A program made the translations under genes and the position numbers. The notes beneath the pieces were generated by a model. It did no database searches, was not told the origin of the DNA, and was given only the letters and a program-made list of their open reading frames with translations. A stretch of 64,000 nucleotides of DNA from Vanrija pseudolonga (taxonomy: Eukaryota > Basidiomycota > Tremellomycetes > Trichosporonales > Trichosporonaceae), in assembly GCF_020906515.1 (NCBI RefSeq), contig NC_085849.1:2666001-2730000 (forward strand), in the 5' to 3' direction. Below, piece by piece: positions 43,857 through 53,200 of the stretch (the first letter of the stretch is position 1; each line of letters opens with the position of its first letter).

Positions 43857-44927
43857 TTACTGGTCGAAGGCAGAGATCGCTCCTGGTATCGGCCCGAGCA
43901 ATTTGCTAAACGGATTCTCCCTCTCCGCTTTTCTTGTGGCAACGGTGAACCTCTCGCCCCAAAACGTCCTATCTTTGGACGAATCCATATGATTCCAGGT
44001 GCCGTTCCTGGTGCCGCATACGGAGCACGCGTGCCGGGGCGCGTCAAGGCGAAACTGGACCGTTTTCGGAGGCTGGATGGGGTCAAATGGACCATCGTTC
44101 ATAGGTCTGCACACGAGGAGCCTGGCCTGGACACAGCGAACGCGGATACCGGAGGGGACCGCGATGTCGAGCGATTCGCTGAGGCCGTCGCCGTCCAGTT
44201 CGTGAAAGGGGTACCAGTAGACGACGGACTGCTCCTTCCACTTGACATTCCACTGCGCCAGCAGGTGGACCATGGTGTACTCGGCCTCCTGGCGGGTAGT
44301 GCAGTGGATACTCAGCCCGAGTGTTTCTTGCGCCGCCAAGCCTCTTAGAACCCCGAGGTTGTGGGCATACCAGAGACACATGTCCACCGCGCCGAAGAGG
44401 AAGATGCCGGCGGGGGGGAAGTAGCCCGGCGTTGGCTTGAGGCTGTCCAGGGTTTCCGGCCGTGTGCTGATGACCTGCACCTTGGTGACGCTGGGGAAGA
44501 GGGGTTCGTTGGGCAGGGCAGCCGAGTACAACGACTGCATGGCGGCGTACCCGACATTCGTGAGGACGAGGAACTTGATGAACGACAGCGCGAGGCGGGT
44601 GCGCGCGCTGATCGGCGCGCGGAAGAGCCGGCGTACCTGGTCGGCGCCGATGTCGACATTGCGGTACAGCTTGCGCGCGGTCGGCTCCCAGATGGCCGGC
44701 GAGACGCGGAGCAGCGCGAGGAGTGTGTCGCGGTGGTACTCGACGTCGAGGTACTCGAGCACCATGTCGAGGATCTCGGCCGGGAGGGACGCGCCAGCCG
44801 ACAGCTTGCGTGGTTCGGGCGGTGGTGGCGAGGCCTCTAGAACGGGGGGGAGCGCGCGGCCCAGCGAGGCGGGGAAGCTCTCCAACGCGCCGCGGTGGGC
44901 CGGCGGCGGAGACATCGGAGCGAGCAT
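43857..44927 (-). CDS. F-box-like CxxCG family protein, array member 6 (356 aa)
   Basis: A Pro-rich leader (MLAPMSPPPAHRG) precedes LPAEILDMVLEYLDVEYH, ALLRVSPAIWEPTARKLYRN and VDIGADQVRRLF. Then ISARTRLALSFIKFLVLTN, LFPSVTKVQVIS, VDMCLWYAHN and ETLGLSIHC. The tail has VQFRLDAPRHACSVCGTRNG, but the residues after CSVCG are not like those of the other members. It ends with a unique basic extension (TVATRKAERENPFSKLLGP). A second in-frame Met at residue 5 could also start the protein. Uninterrupted frame. Confidence 0.8.
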   Translation of the reverse strand: MLAPMSPPPAHRGALESFPASLGRALPPVLEASPPPPEPRKLSAGASLPAEILDMVLEYLDVEYHRDTLLALLRVSPAIWEPTARKLYRNVDIGADQVRRLFRAPISARTRLALSFIKFLVLTNVGYAAMQSLYSAALPNEPLFPSVTKVQVISTRPETLDSLKPTPGYFPPAGIFLFGAVDMCLWYAHNLGVLRGLAAQETLGLSIHCTTRQEAEYTMVHLLAQWNVKWKEQSVVYWYPFHELDGDGLSESLDIAVPSGIRVRCVQARLLVCRPMNDGPFDPIQPPKTVQFRLDAPRHACSVCGTRNGTWNHMDSSKDRTFWGERFTVATRKAERENPFSKLLGPIPGAISAFDQ

Positions 44928-45557
44928 CCACGGTTGAGTGGGTGGAGCAGTGTGAAGAGGTGTGCCGAAGAACGAGTTAAAAGCTGAGTGAGTACCAGAG
45001 CCCCGTCGTCAGTACCTCCGCCGCCTGCCTGCCTGCCCGCAAGTTTCCTGGTTGCCAAGGAGCAAGGAGCACAAGGGAGTGCTAAGGATCAAGACCAGCC
45101 AGGTCTGGCCCGCTGTCGTTTGCCGCTTGCGCTTGCTGCTGGATCCAGTAGGTAGGATTCGCTGCTGCCCTGCCCACTGCCCACTGCCCTGCCTGCTTGA
45201 ACCAGACTTGTCTTTATGGGGTCCAGAATGTGACATTGTGAAACGCTTCAGCGCGGATCAGGCACCGGCTTGGACATGACACCGACAACGACGGCACGGC
45301 GGCGGGAGTAAATCTCGGTCCGAGAAATTACACTGTGGCGCTCTGCTGGTGAGACGGCGTGGGCGAGTTTCAACTCGGCGAGTGCATGTCGGTGATCGGT
45401 GAAGATCTGGACGCTGTTCGGTGGGTGAGTGGCACCGGAGCGGAGCGTATCATCTGCCATGGCCATACCACTCACAAGATGCCGACGTATGACCTGCATC
45501 GTTGGTGTGCATAAACTATACAACTCGGCTCACCCCGCCGCGCACCCCTCTCGCACC
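44928..45557. other. Intergenic region between array members 6 and 7
   Basis: 630 bp with repeats of tgcc-type units around 45160-45195 and no protein-like frame. Confidence 0.5.
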
Positions 45558-46364
45558 TCACCACGCCTGGGAGAACAGGGTACCGCCATAGTCGCGGGCG
45601 TTGAAGACGGTCCTGCCGCCACAGACAATGCAACGCTGGTCGGGGTGGGGGATGTCCACGTAAGCCGACTGCCCGTAGTCCTCAAGGAAGTAGATAACCT
45701 GCACCGGTCCCTGCAGGCGCGCTTTGAAAGGGCAGATCTCGGTCGTGTTGCTCCGCCACGGTTGGTGGTAAATGACCGACTGCGGCGGCTGGGTGGGGAA
45801 GAGCCCAAAGTTGGGAGGGTAGCCTGTCGCCCCGTCGCGGTCCGTCCACCACGCGCAGAGGTGCGCAGTCGAGGGGAAGAGGACGATGCGGTCCGGCGCC
45901 GGGAGCACGCCCTGGTCGCCCTGTGGGCCGTCAGGCCTGCCATACACGTGAACCTTTTCGACATTCGGAAAGAGGGGCACGCCGGGCGTGCTGGCAGCAG
46001 CGGCGTACAGGGCCTCCAGTGCCGGGCGGGAGATGTTGCGGATGTTCAGGCTGCGTACGAGGGCGAGAGCGCGCCGCTGGTGCTCGTGCATCGGGAGGTA
46101 GTACCGCGTCGCGAGGCGCCACTTGTACAGCTGGAGATTGTACGCGTTGGCCGGCGGCTGCGGCGTATGCATCCTGAGCAGGTCGTGCAGGCGCGGCCCG
46201 CTGATGTCGAGGTGCGTGTACAGCCTCCGGATGGCTGGCTGGTTGGCGGCGCGCGAGACGCGCGCAATCCTCGCTAGCGTACCGGCGTCGGTGGCGACTT
46301 CGATCACATCCCGCAGGATGTCCCAGCTCAGCGGGCCAGCGGGGGAGGGGGACGGTGTCGCCAT
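45558..46364 (-). CDS. F-box-like CxxCG family protein, array member 7, short and divergent (268 aa)
   Basis: The most divergent copy. The N-terminus PLSWDILRDVIEVATDAGTL lacks the L-P-x-E of the others but keeps an F-box-like helix pattern ending AIRRLYTHLDISGPRLHDLL. Retained marks: RALALVRSLNIRNISRPAL, LFPNVEKVHVY, HLCAWWT and the C-terminal RCIVCGGRTVFNARDYG with FSQAW. The tail before the Cys pair has PDQRC in place of HPPC. Uninterrupted frame. Membership rests on the three shared motifs in the same order, which is stronger than overall similarity. Confidence 0.75.
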   Translation of the reverse strand: MATPSPSPAGPLSWDILRDVIEVATDAGTLARIARVSRAANQPAIRRLYTHLDISGPRLHDLLRMHTPQPPANAYNLQLYKWRLATRYYLPMHEHQRRALALVRSLNIRNISRPALEALYAAAASTPGVPLFPNVEKVHVYGRPDGPQGDQGVLPAPDRIVLFPSTAHLCAWWTDRDGATGYPPNFGLFPTQPPQSVIYHQPWRSNTTEICPFKARLQGPVQVIYFLEDYGQSAYVDIPHPDQRCIVCGGRTVFNARDYGGTLFSQAW

Positions 46365-46652
46365 GATGCTCGGTGGGGTGGGGGGACACAGTGGTAAGCG
46401 GCTGCGCGACTGTCTCTTATGCGCCGAGGTTGGGATCAGCGCGGCGCTCTCTTGTCACATCGCACCGTGGACAATGCCACCGAGGTGCAGGTTGGTGGGT
46501 GTGTGCGCCCGGGTGCTCAGTGTCAAAAGTGTATCAGTTGGACTCTGCCACAGTTTCAGGATCGTGTCAGCGCCACAACGGGGCCATGGTCATACATCTT
46601 CGCCACTGGTGATGGCTCGCACCGTCTACACTTCTACACACCCAGCCTTGAA

Positions 46653-47534
46653 TTACCAGGCGACGGTAAACACGCAGCCGAAGTTACGGGCTCCAAGGTC
46701 GCCCTTTCCGCCGCACACCGGACACGGCGGGAGCTGGTAGTCGTTGCTGTCGATGCGGCAGTCGACATCCGCAGTCGACTCCCATGGGCCCGTTGAGATG
46801 GGCCACCGGGGCGGCTCGTATTCATCGAACAGCGAGTTATACTTGCCGACCCAAACCCGCGCCTGGGAATTCAAACTCTTGTCCCGTCCCTGTCCCAGAT
46901 ACACGGTGGTCTGGGAACAGAGGGTGAGTGAATCAACTTCCTTTATATACAGCGTCGCAAAGCCCGGTTTGCGCCGGAACTGCACGTGGAAGGGAGTAGC
47001 GAAGATTCCTGGTACGTCCACAGCGTGGACCGAAAGGGTGCCGATAGTGCGGGTACGGATGTGCAAGGATGGGAGACGTTGGCCACCGTCCCAGCTACAC
47101 ATGTCAGGCGATGAGAAGATAAGAAGGTCATCGGCCGGGCGAGGCCACGGCTCTCGGTAATCAGGGGCGGGTTTGGTAAAGTAAATGTGAACCTTGTAAA
47201 CGTTCGGGAAGAGTGGGACGTTCGGAATTCCAAACTTATTCATGGACTCGAGGTTGCCGGGTTCAAGATTCATCAGGTCGAGGCGCTTGATGAAGGACAA
47301 TGCGGTCCTCTGTCGGTCGGTGAGGTGACCTGTCTTGTTACGGAGGAGTTTACGCATCTTCCTGCCACTGATATCAACGTTGCGATACAGCACTCGAGCG
47401 GCCATGTGCCAGTAAACCGATGACACGCGGAGGAGAGAAAGGAAGGCGGCGCGGTCGGTGTTGACGTCGAGGTGCTTGAGGACGATGTCCATGACCTCGA
47501 GGGGGAGGACGCCACGGAGCGTAGGGGCATCCAT
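46653..47534 (-). CDS. F-box-like CxxCG family protein, array member 8 (293 aa)
   Basis: Short, clean copy useful as the family reference. It reads MDAPTLRGVLPLEVMDIVLK, HLDVNTDRAAFLSLLRVSSV, YWHMAARVLYRNVDISGRKM (F-box-like, residues 8-58). Then LTDRQRTALSFIKRLDLMN, LFPNVYKVHIYF, PDMCSWDGG, TIGTLSVHAV, ARVWVGKYNSLFDEY, GPWESTADVDCRID and PPCPVCGGKGDLGARNFG ending FTVAW. It has no leader and no insertion. Uninterrupted frame. The next minus-strand gene upstream is EBP2, so this is the right edge of the array. Confidence 0.82.
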   Translation of the reverse strand: MDAPTLRGVLPLEVMDIVLKHLDVNTDRAAFLSLLRVSSVYWHMAARVLYRNVDISGRKMRKLLRNKTGHLTDRQRTALSFIKRLDLMNLEPGNLESMNKFGIPNVPLFPNVYKVHIYFTKPAPDYREPWPRPADDLLIFSSPDMCSWDGGQRLPSLHIRTRTIGTLSVHAVDVPGIFATPFHVQFRRKPGFATLYIKEVDSLTLCSQTTVYLGQGRDKSLNSQARVWVGKYNSLFDEYEPPRWPISTGPWESTADVDCRIDSNDYQLPPCPVCGGKGDLGARNFGCVFTVAW

Positions 47535-48053
47535 TGTGCTGGTGGGTCAGAGGAGCTCGCGGGGCGGTGATGAGGACTTACACGTGGTGCTCTAAGAGCT
47601 GAGAGGCGGGGAAGGCAGAAGTGCAGGGGGTGCCTGGGCCAGAGGACGTGGTGATCACGATTTCGCGCTTGCGAGGTGATCGCGCTCGGTGTGGCCTCGG
47701 TGCCACACGCGCGGTGGCGGCGAGGAAGGCGAGGAAGAGGCCTTTGGTTGATGGTCGGTTCCGGCGAGAGTGGTGCGGGTGTTAAGGGCCTACCACGCGC
47801 TTCGCGTGTGCGACGGCGCGACGGTGCAGTGTGAACAGGCTTGACGAGGTGCGGCGAGACGTTGTGTTGGTCGCCGCGAGGAAGACGGTGGGCGGTGGCG
47901 GCTCGGAAGCTTGGGTGTCCCGTTGTGCTGAATGGGTCGTGGTGGTGTGTGGATGTGAGGGGGATGCGTGCAGCCGTCGGTGAGGTGTGCTGCGTGTGGG
48001 TGAGCTGCGAGGGGGTTGAGCAAAGGCGACTTGATGATGGGGAGAGAGTGTGT

Positions 48054-48089
<36 letters not shown>

Positions 48090-48263
48090 AGAGTGAGTGG
48101 AAAGTGTGCAAGGCCAGAGTGACAGTCGCGTCAACCGCTGATTGCGGTCAGTTCGCGCCGCATAGACCTCCTTCCTTTCTTCACCCAACCCACCCACCCA
48201 CACAGTGGCTATATTACATCCAATGCATAATGAACACGCCCTCTAGTCACCTGCCGCACCCGT
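47535..48263. other. Intergenic region with a (GA)n microsatellite
   Basis: 729 bp between array member 8 and EBP2, containing 14 or so GA units at 48057-48085. Low-complexity open frames on both strands are not credible. Confidence 0.55.
48057..48085 (+). repeat. (GA)n microsatellite
   Basis: About 14 uninterrupted GA dinucleotides. Confidence 0.95.
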
Positions 48264-49695
48264 CTACTTCCTCCTGGAGTGGCGCTTGCTCTTGCCAGGC
48301 CTGGGCGTCGCGCCGCCAGCCTTGCCGCCGCGTCCACCAGCACCGCCAGCCTTGCCACCACGGCCGCCGCGGCCGCCGCCTCCTCCGCGCTTGTGCTCGC
48401 TGCCAAAGGACGCAAAGTCGTTGGCCGACTCGCGGTCGTTCTGCTTCGCGCGGCGGCTCGACCCACCCAGAGAGTACTTTGCGTCGCGGGCCGAGCGGGG
48501 CATCTTGGGCTTGCCGCCTGCTCCGCGTCCGCGCCCGGCACTGCCGCGGCCACCGCCGCGCGGCGCATCGTCGTCCTCGAGCCCGACGCCAAACTCGTCG
48601 TCGTCGCCCTCGTCGCCGATCTCGGCACCGTCCTTGCGCTTGCGCTTGATGCCTGCCACGCGGTCCGCAAAGCTCTTCTTGTCCTGCTCGCGCGCCTTGA
48701 GGTTCTCGACCTGGATCTGCTTGCCGTACTTCTTGAGCTCGCGCTGCTTCTTGGCCTCCTCCGACTTCTTGATGCCCTGCGCCTCCTCGACGAGCTTGGT
48801 GCGCACGCGCTCCATGTGCTCGTCAGACTTGACCATCTCGGCGTAGTAGTCGTTCGGGCGGGAGAAGGGGATGCCAAACTTGTTGGCGAGCTTGCGAGCG
48901 GCGGGGACAGCCTCGAGAGCGAGCTTGTAGAAGGCCATTTCACGCTGCAGGTCTGTGGGGTGTTAGAGGAGAATGGAGGGGCATCACTCACCATCAGAGG
49001 GGTCGACGTCGAGGATGGTCGACGACTGAGAGATCAGGTGCTCCGGCCAGGGGGTGTTGGTGATCTTGATGCCCTCGGTGAGGACACGCATCGCGGGCTG
49101 GAGCGTCAGCTGGGACCTCACGGAGACAGCTTTAGCTTACCTTGTTGCTCGTGGTGAGCTTGCGCATAGGCACCGCGTCCTCGTCTACTGAGACGTCGGA
49201 TCCAAGCTCGTCGACGGCAACGGCGTCTGCGTCGGCCTCGGCAATGACAATGGTGTTGTCCTGGGGAAGTCAGCACCGTGCACAGGGCATAGCGAGGTCA
49301 CTAACCTCCTCTTCCTCCTCCTCGTCATCCTCCTCAATCTCCTCGTCGTCCTCCTCGCCCTCCTCATCGTCATCCTCCTCATCGTCGTCCTCCTCGTCCT
49401 CGTCGCTGCCCAGGCGAGCAATCTCGAACTCGTCCAGGTCCTCGGGGCCGACGAGCTCCAACAACCGCTTCATGCCCTTCTCGCTGACGCCACCGTTCTC
49501 CTCGTCCTCATCCTCGTCATCCTCGGACTCCTCCTCGTCATCCTCGTCCTCGTCCTCCTCGACCTCGTCGGCGGTGGGTGCTGGGACAGGAGCCGGCTTG
49601 GCGGCGGGGGCCTTCTTCTTGCCTGCAGCGGCCGCGGCGGGCTTGGCGGGGGCAGCGGCGCCCTTCTTTCCGACCTTCTTGTTTGTCGGGGCCAT
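48264..49695 (-). CDS. EBP2: rRNA-processing protein EBP2
   Basis: Nucleolar assembly factor needed for 27S pre-rRNA maturation and 60S biogenesis. Four exons: 49695-49306, 49260-49141, 49097-48992 and 48952-48264, 434 aa. The N-terminus is Lys/Ala-rich (MAPTNKKVGKKGAAAPAK) and then strongly acidic (Asp/Glu runs). The conserved Ebp2 core follows: IKITNTPWPEHLISQSST, REMAFYKLALEAVPAARKL, GIPFSRPNDYYAEMVKSDEH, MERVRTKLVEEAQGIKKSEE, KKQRELKKYGKQIQVENLK and SFADRVAGIKRKRK. A Gly/Arg-rich end (RGGRGGKAGG, then SKRHSRRK) is common in nucleolar proteins. The gene is divergent from RPB2. Confidence 0.95.
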
Positions 49696-49894
49696 GGCTG
49701 GTTGTTGTAGCGACAGATATCGGTTGCTACAGTGGGTTTGTGTATGTCGCCGATCACACTCACCACACTCACACTTGAAATTCTGAACGGGTGAGGGTCG
49801 CCGGTGGAGGTCAGTGCCACAGCGGCATTATAAATCCCGCACCCTGGAGCTATTGTCATACCACGTGGCGTGCCCTACAACTTCGCGCTCGCCG

Positions 49895-49975
49895 ATGATG
49901 AGTGAGCCACCTGCACCTGCACTCAACGAGCAGCAGCTCGCAAACATCTTGAACTCGGTCGTCAGCGAAGAGTAA
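49895..49975 (+). CDS. Possible small ORF or upstream ORF (26 codons plus stop)
   Basis: Codes MMSEPPAPALNEQQLANILN followed by SVVSEE. It looks more protein-like than chance frames: balanced composition and an amphipathic segment. A 34-36 bp intron starting with gtaaca at 49972 would extend it by a dozen residues before a stop. It could be a microprotein gene, a first exon, or an upstream ORF in the RPB2 leader. I do not recognise a family. Confidence 0.25.
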   Translation: MMSEPPAPALNEQQLANILNSVVSEE

Positions 49976-50243
49976 CAACTCTTTCTATCCAAAAACAAAG
50001 CATCAGCTACATCTCGGCCACCGACGACGCGAAAAGAACACTGTAACGACCAGATCGCTTCACTGCGCTCATCTGGATCGACTACCGACTTTGACGCGGC
50101 GACAAAACGCGACACGGCTTTTGTTTTGCAGTTGATAATCGAGCAGCACTCGCTCGCCCCGCTTCTCTCTCCTTCTACTCGACCTTGCCACCGTTCTTTG
50201 TGATTGTTCACGGCTGCACTCAGCCCCTAGACACGGCGCAAAG

Positions 50244-50288
50244 ATGGATGCAGGTGAATACTCTCACGGGGTGATTCCCGATTGCTAG
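50244..50288 (+). promoter_or_regulatory. Upstream ORF ending just before the RPB2 start codon
   Basis: ATG GAT GCA ... TGC TAG codes 14 residues (MDAGEYSHGVIPDC). Its stop at 50286-50288 is followed by three bases and then the RPB2 ATG. If the transcript start lies upstream, ribosomes would have to re-initiate almost at once or skip the first ATG. Confidence 0.5.
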
Positions 50289-50291
50289 AGA

Positions 50292-53200
50292 ATGTCCACT
50301 ACAACAGTCACAGGAATGTCTCAAGCCAACGATGGCTATGACTACAACCCAGAATACGACTACAACAATGAGCAGTATGCCGACGGCGATGACTATGACG
50401 AGTCGTCCATCTCCCAGGAGGACTACTGGAAGGTCATCAACTCGTTCTTTGGAAACAAGGGTCTCGTCAGGCAACAGCTCGAGTCGTTCAACGAGTTTGT
50501 CGAGAACACGATGCAGGAGCTGGTAGACGAGAATGCTCGTCTTACCCTCGACCAGCACTCGCAACATACCGGTGCCGTGGGCGATGAGACGGTGGGCTTT
50601 TTGTTGTTCGGAGGGAGACAATAGCTGATGATTGCCAGCGCCGGTACGAGATCAACTTTGGTCAGATCTACCTTGCCAAGGTGGCAATGACAGAAATGGA
50701 CGGTCAGACGGTCAGCCTGTTTCCCCAGGAGGCGCGTCTGCGTAACCTCACGTACGCGGCGCCGCTCTATGTGGACATGAAGAAGTCGACCTTGACGGCT
50801 GGAAACGTGGATGACCCGATCGAGGCCCAGTGGCAACCCGCTGTGGACGCCAACGGTGTCATGCAGGAGACCGAGGAGGACAAGATCTGGATTGGCAAGG
50901 TGCCAGTCATGATCAGGTCCAACTTCTGTTTGCTCGACGATCTCCAGGAGGAGCAGAACTACAACCTTGGAGAGTGCCCCTACGACCAGGGTGGTTACTT
51001 TATCATCAACGGTTCCGAGAAGGTCCTCATTGCCCAGGAGCGCATGGCGGCAAACCACGTCTATGTTTTCAAGAAGGCTGACCCCTCGGCCATCACCTAC
51101 TTCTCCGAGGTCACAAGTCAAATGGAGAAGGGCGGCAAGATGCCGTCCAAGACGGTTGTGCGCATGTACGCACGTAACTCGGACCGAACGACCACTGGCT
51201 CGGTTATCCGCGCGTCGCTGCCTTACACCAAGGTCGACATTCCTATTGTGATCATCTTCCGTGCCCTCGGTATCGTCCCCGACCGCGACGTCCTCTCGCA
51301 CATCTGTTTCGACCCCAACGACACGGCCATGCTCGAGATGCTCCGCCCCTGTATCGAGGAGGCCTTCTCGGTTCAGGACCGCGACACTGCGCTCGACTTT
51401 ATCGGTCGTCGTGGCCAGCAGGAGAAGGGCACCAGGTTGACCCGTCAGCGTGCTGCCTTTGACATTTTGCAAAAGGAGATGCTCCCCCACGTGTCCGTCT
51501 CGGAGGGCTTCGAGTCCAAGAAGGCCTACTTCCTCGGCTACATGGTCCACCGTTTGTGTTCCGCCTCGCTCGGCCGCCGTGAGCTCGACGACCGTGACCA
51601 CTTTGGCAAGAAGCGTCTCGACCTTGCTGGTCCCCTGCTCGCCAACCTGTTCCGCATCCTGTTCAAGAAGCTCACCCGTGATGTCTACCGCCACTTGCAA
51701 AAGTGTGTTGAGACGCACAAGGAGTTTACACTTGTCAACGCCATCAAGCCCGGTATCATCACCAACGGTCTCAAGTACTCGCTCGCTACGGGTAACTGGG
51801 GTGACCAGGCCAAGGCGATGCAGGCGCGTGCCGGTGTGTCGCAGGTGTTGAACCGCTACACTTTCGCTTCTACCTTGTCGCACCTGCGGCGAACCAACAC
51901 GCCCATTGGTCGTGATGGTAAGATTGCCAAGCCGCGTCAGCTTCACAACACCCACTGGGGAATGGTGAGTCGGAGGGACTGTGTGGAAACCAGCTTGCTA
52001 ACCCTGCCAGGTCTGCCCCGCCGAAACACCAGAAGGACAAGCATGTGGCCTGGTCAAGAACCTTGCCCTCATGTCGTACATCTCGGTCGGTTCCTACTCT
52101 GCCCCCGTCATGGAGTTCCTCGAGGAATGGGGTCTCGAGGACCAGACCGAGTACTCGAACGCGCCAAGCGCCACCAAGGTGTTCGTCAATGGTGTCTGGA
52201 TGGGTATCCACCGTGATGCCGTTACCCTGCACCAGAATCTCTTGCAGATGCGTCGTGGTGGCCAGCTCAAGCACGAGGTTTCGATTGTGCGCGACATTCG
52301 TGAGCGCGAGCTGCGACTCTACACCGACGCCGGTCGTGTCTGTCGACCACTGTTCATCGTCAACGACGACCAGACTCTCATGCTTCAACGCAGCCATATT
52401 GAGCGCATCGAGGAGCTGGAAGAAGAGGAAGGAAAGGCATGGGAGGAGATGCTGTCGACGGGCATTGTCGAATACGTGGACGCTGAGGAGGAGGAGACCA
52501 TCCTCATCGCCATGGTTCAGGAGGACCTCGAGAACGCGCGTAAATTCCACACCCGTGAGGAGGTCAACAAGGACCACGCTCTCCACAGCATGGAGGCGTT
52601 CGACCCCACCGCGCGTGTCAAGAGTGCCAACTGGTCGCAGACCTACACCCACATGGAGATTCATCCCAGTATGATTCTCGGCGTCTGTGCCAGTATCATT
52701 CCCTTCCCAGACCACAACCAGGTGAGCTAAGCTTTGCCCTCCGATAGCTGACAACCAGTCGCCCCGTAACACCTACCAGTCGGCAATGGGCAAGCAGGCC
52801 ATGGGCATCTACTTGACCAACTACCAGCTGCGTATGGACACGATGGCCAACATCCTCTACTACCCGCAGTCTCCTCTGGCAACGACGCAGTCGATGAAGT
52901 ACCTCAAGTTCTCCGAGCTGCCTGCTGGCCAGAACGCCATTGTCGCCATTCTGTGTTACTCGGGTTACAACCAGGAAGACTCGGTCATTATGAACCAGAG
53001 TTCTATCGACCGTGGTCTGTTCCGATCGCTCTACTACCGTGCCTACACCGACACGGAGAAGATGGTCGGTATGCAGAAGGTCGAAGCCTTTGAGAAGCCG
53101 AACCGCGACGAGACGCTTCGCATGAAGCACGGCCCGAGCGACAGGTACTCCAAGCTGGACGGTGACGGTCTCATCACCCCGGCTACCAACGTCAACGGTG

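Larger units (their letters stand above)
49696..50291. promoter_or_regulatory. Bidirectional promoter of EBP2 and RPB2
   Basis: 596 bp between two divergent essential genes of RNA synthesis and ribosome assembly. A TATA-like tataaa (49838-49843) lies about 140 bp from the EBP2 start. The region also contains a small plus-strand frame at 49895-49975 and a 15-codon frame (50244-50288) that ends three bases before the RPB2 ATG. Confidence 0.55.

Noticed and set aside
49828-50211. 127-codon minus-strand frame in the EBP2-RPB2 promoter
   Set aside because: No motif; it crosses the small plus-strand frame and promoter sequence.
50423-51955. 510-codon minus-strand frame opposite RPB2
   Set aside because: Antisense of an invariant polymerase gene.
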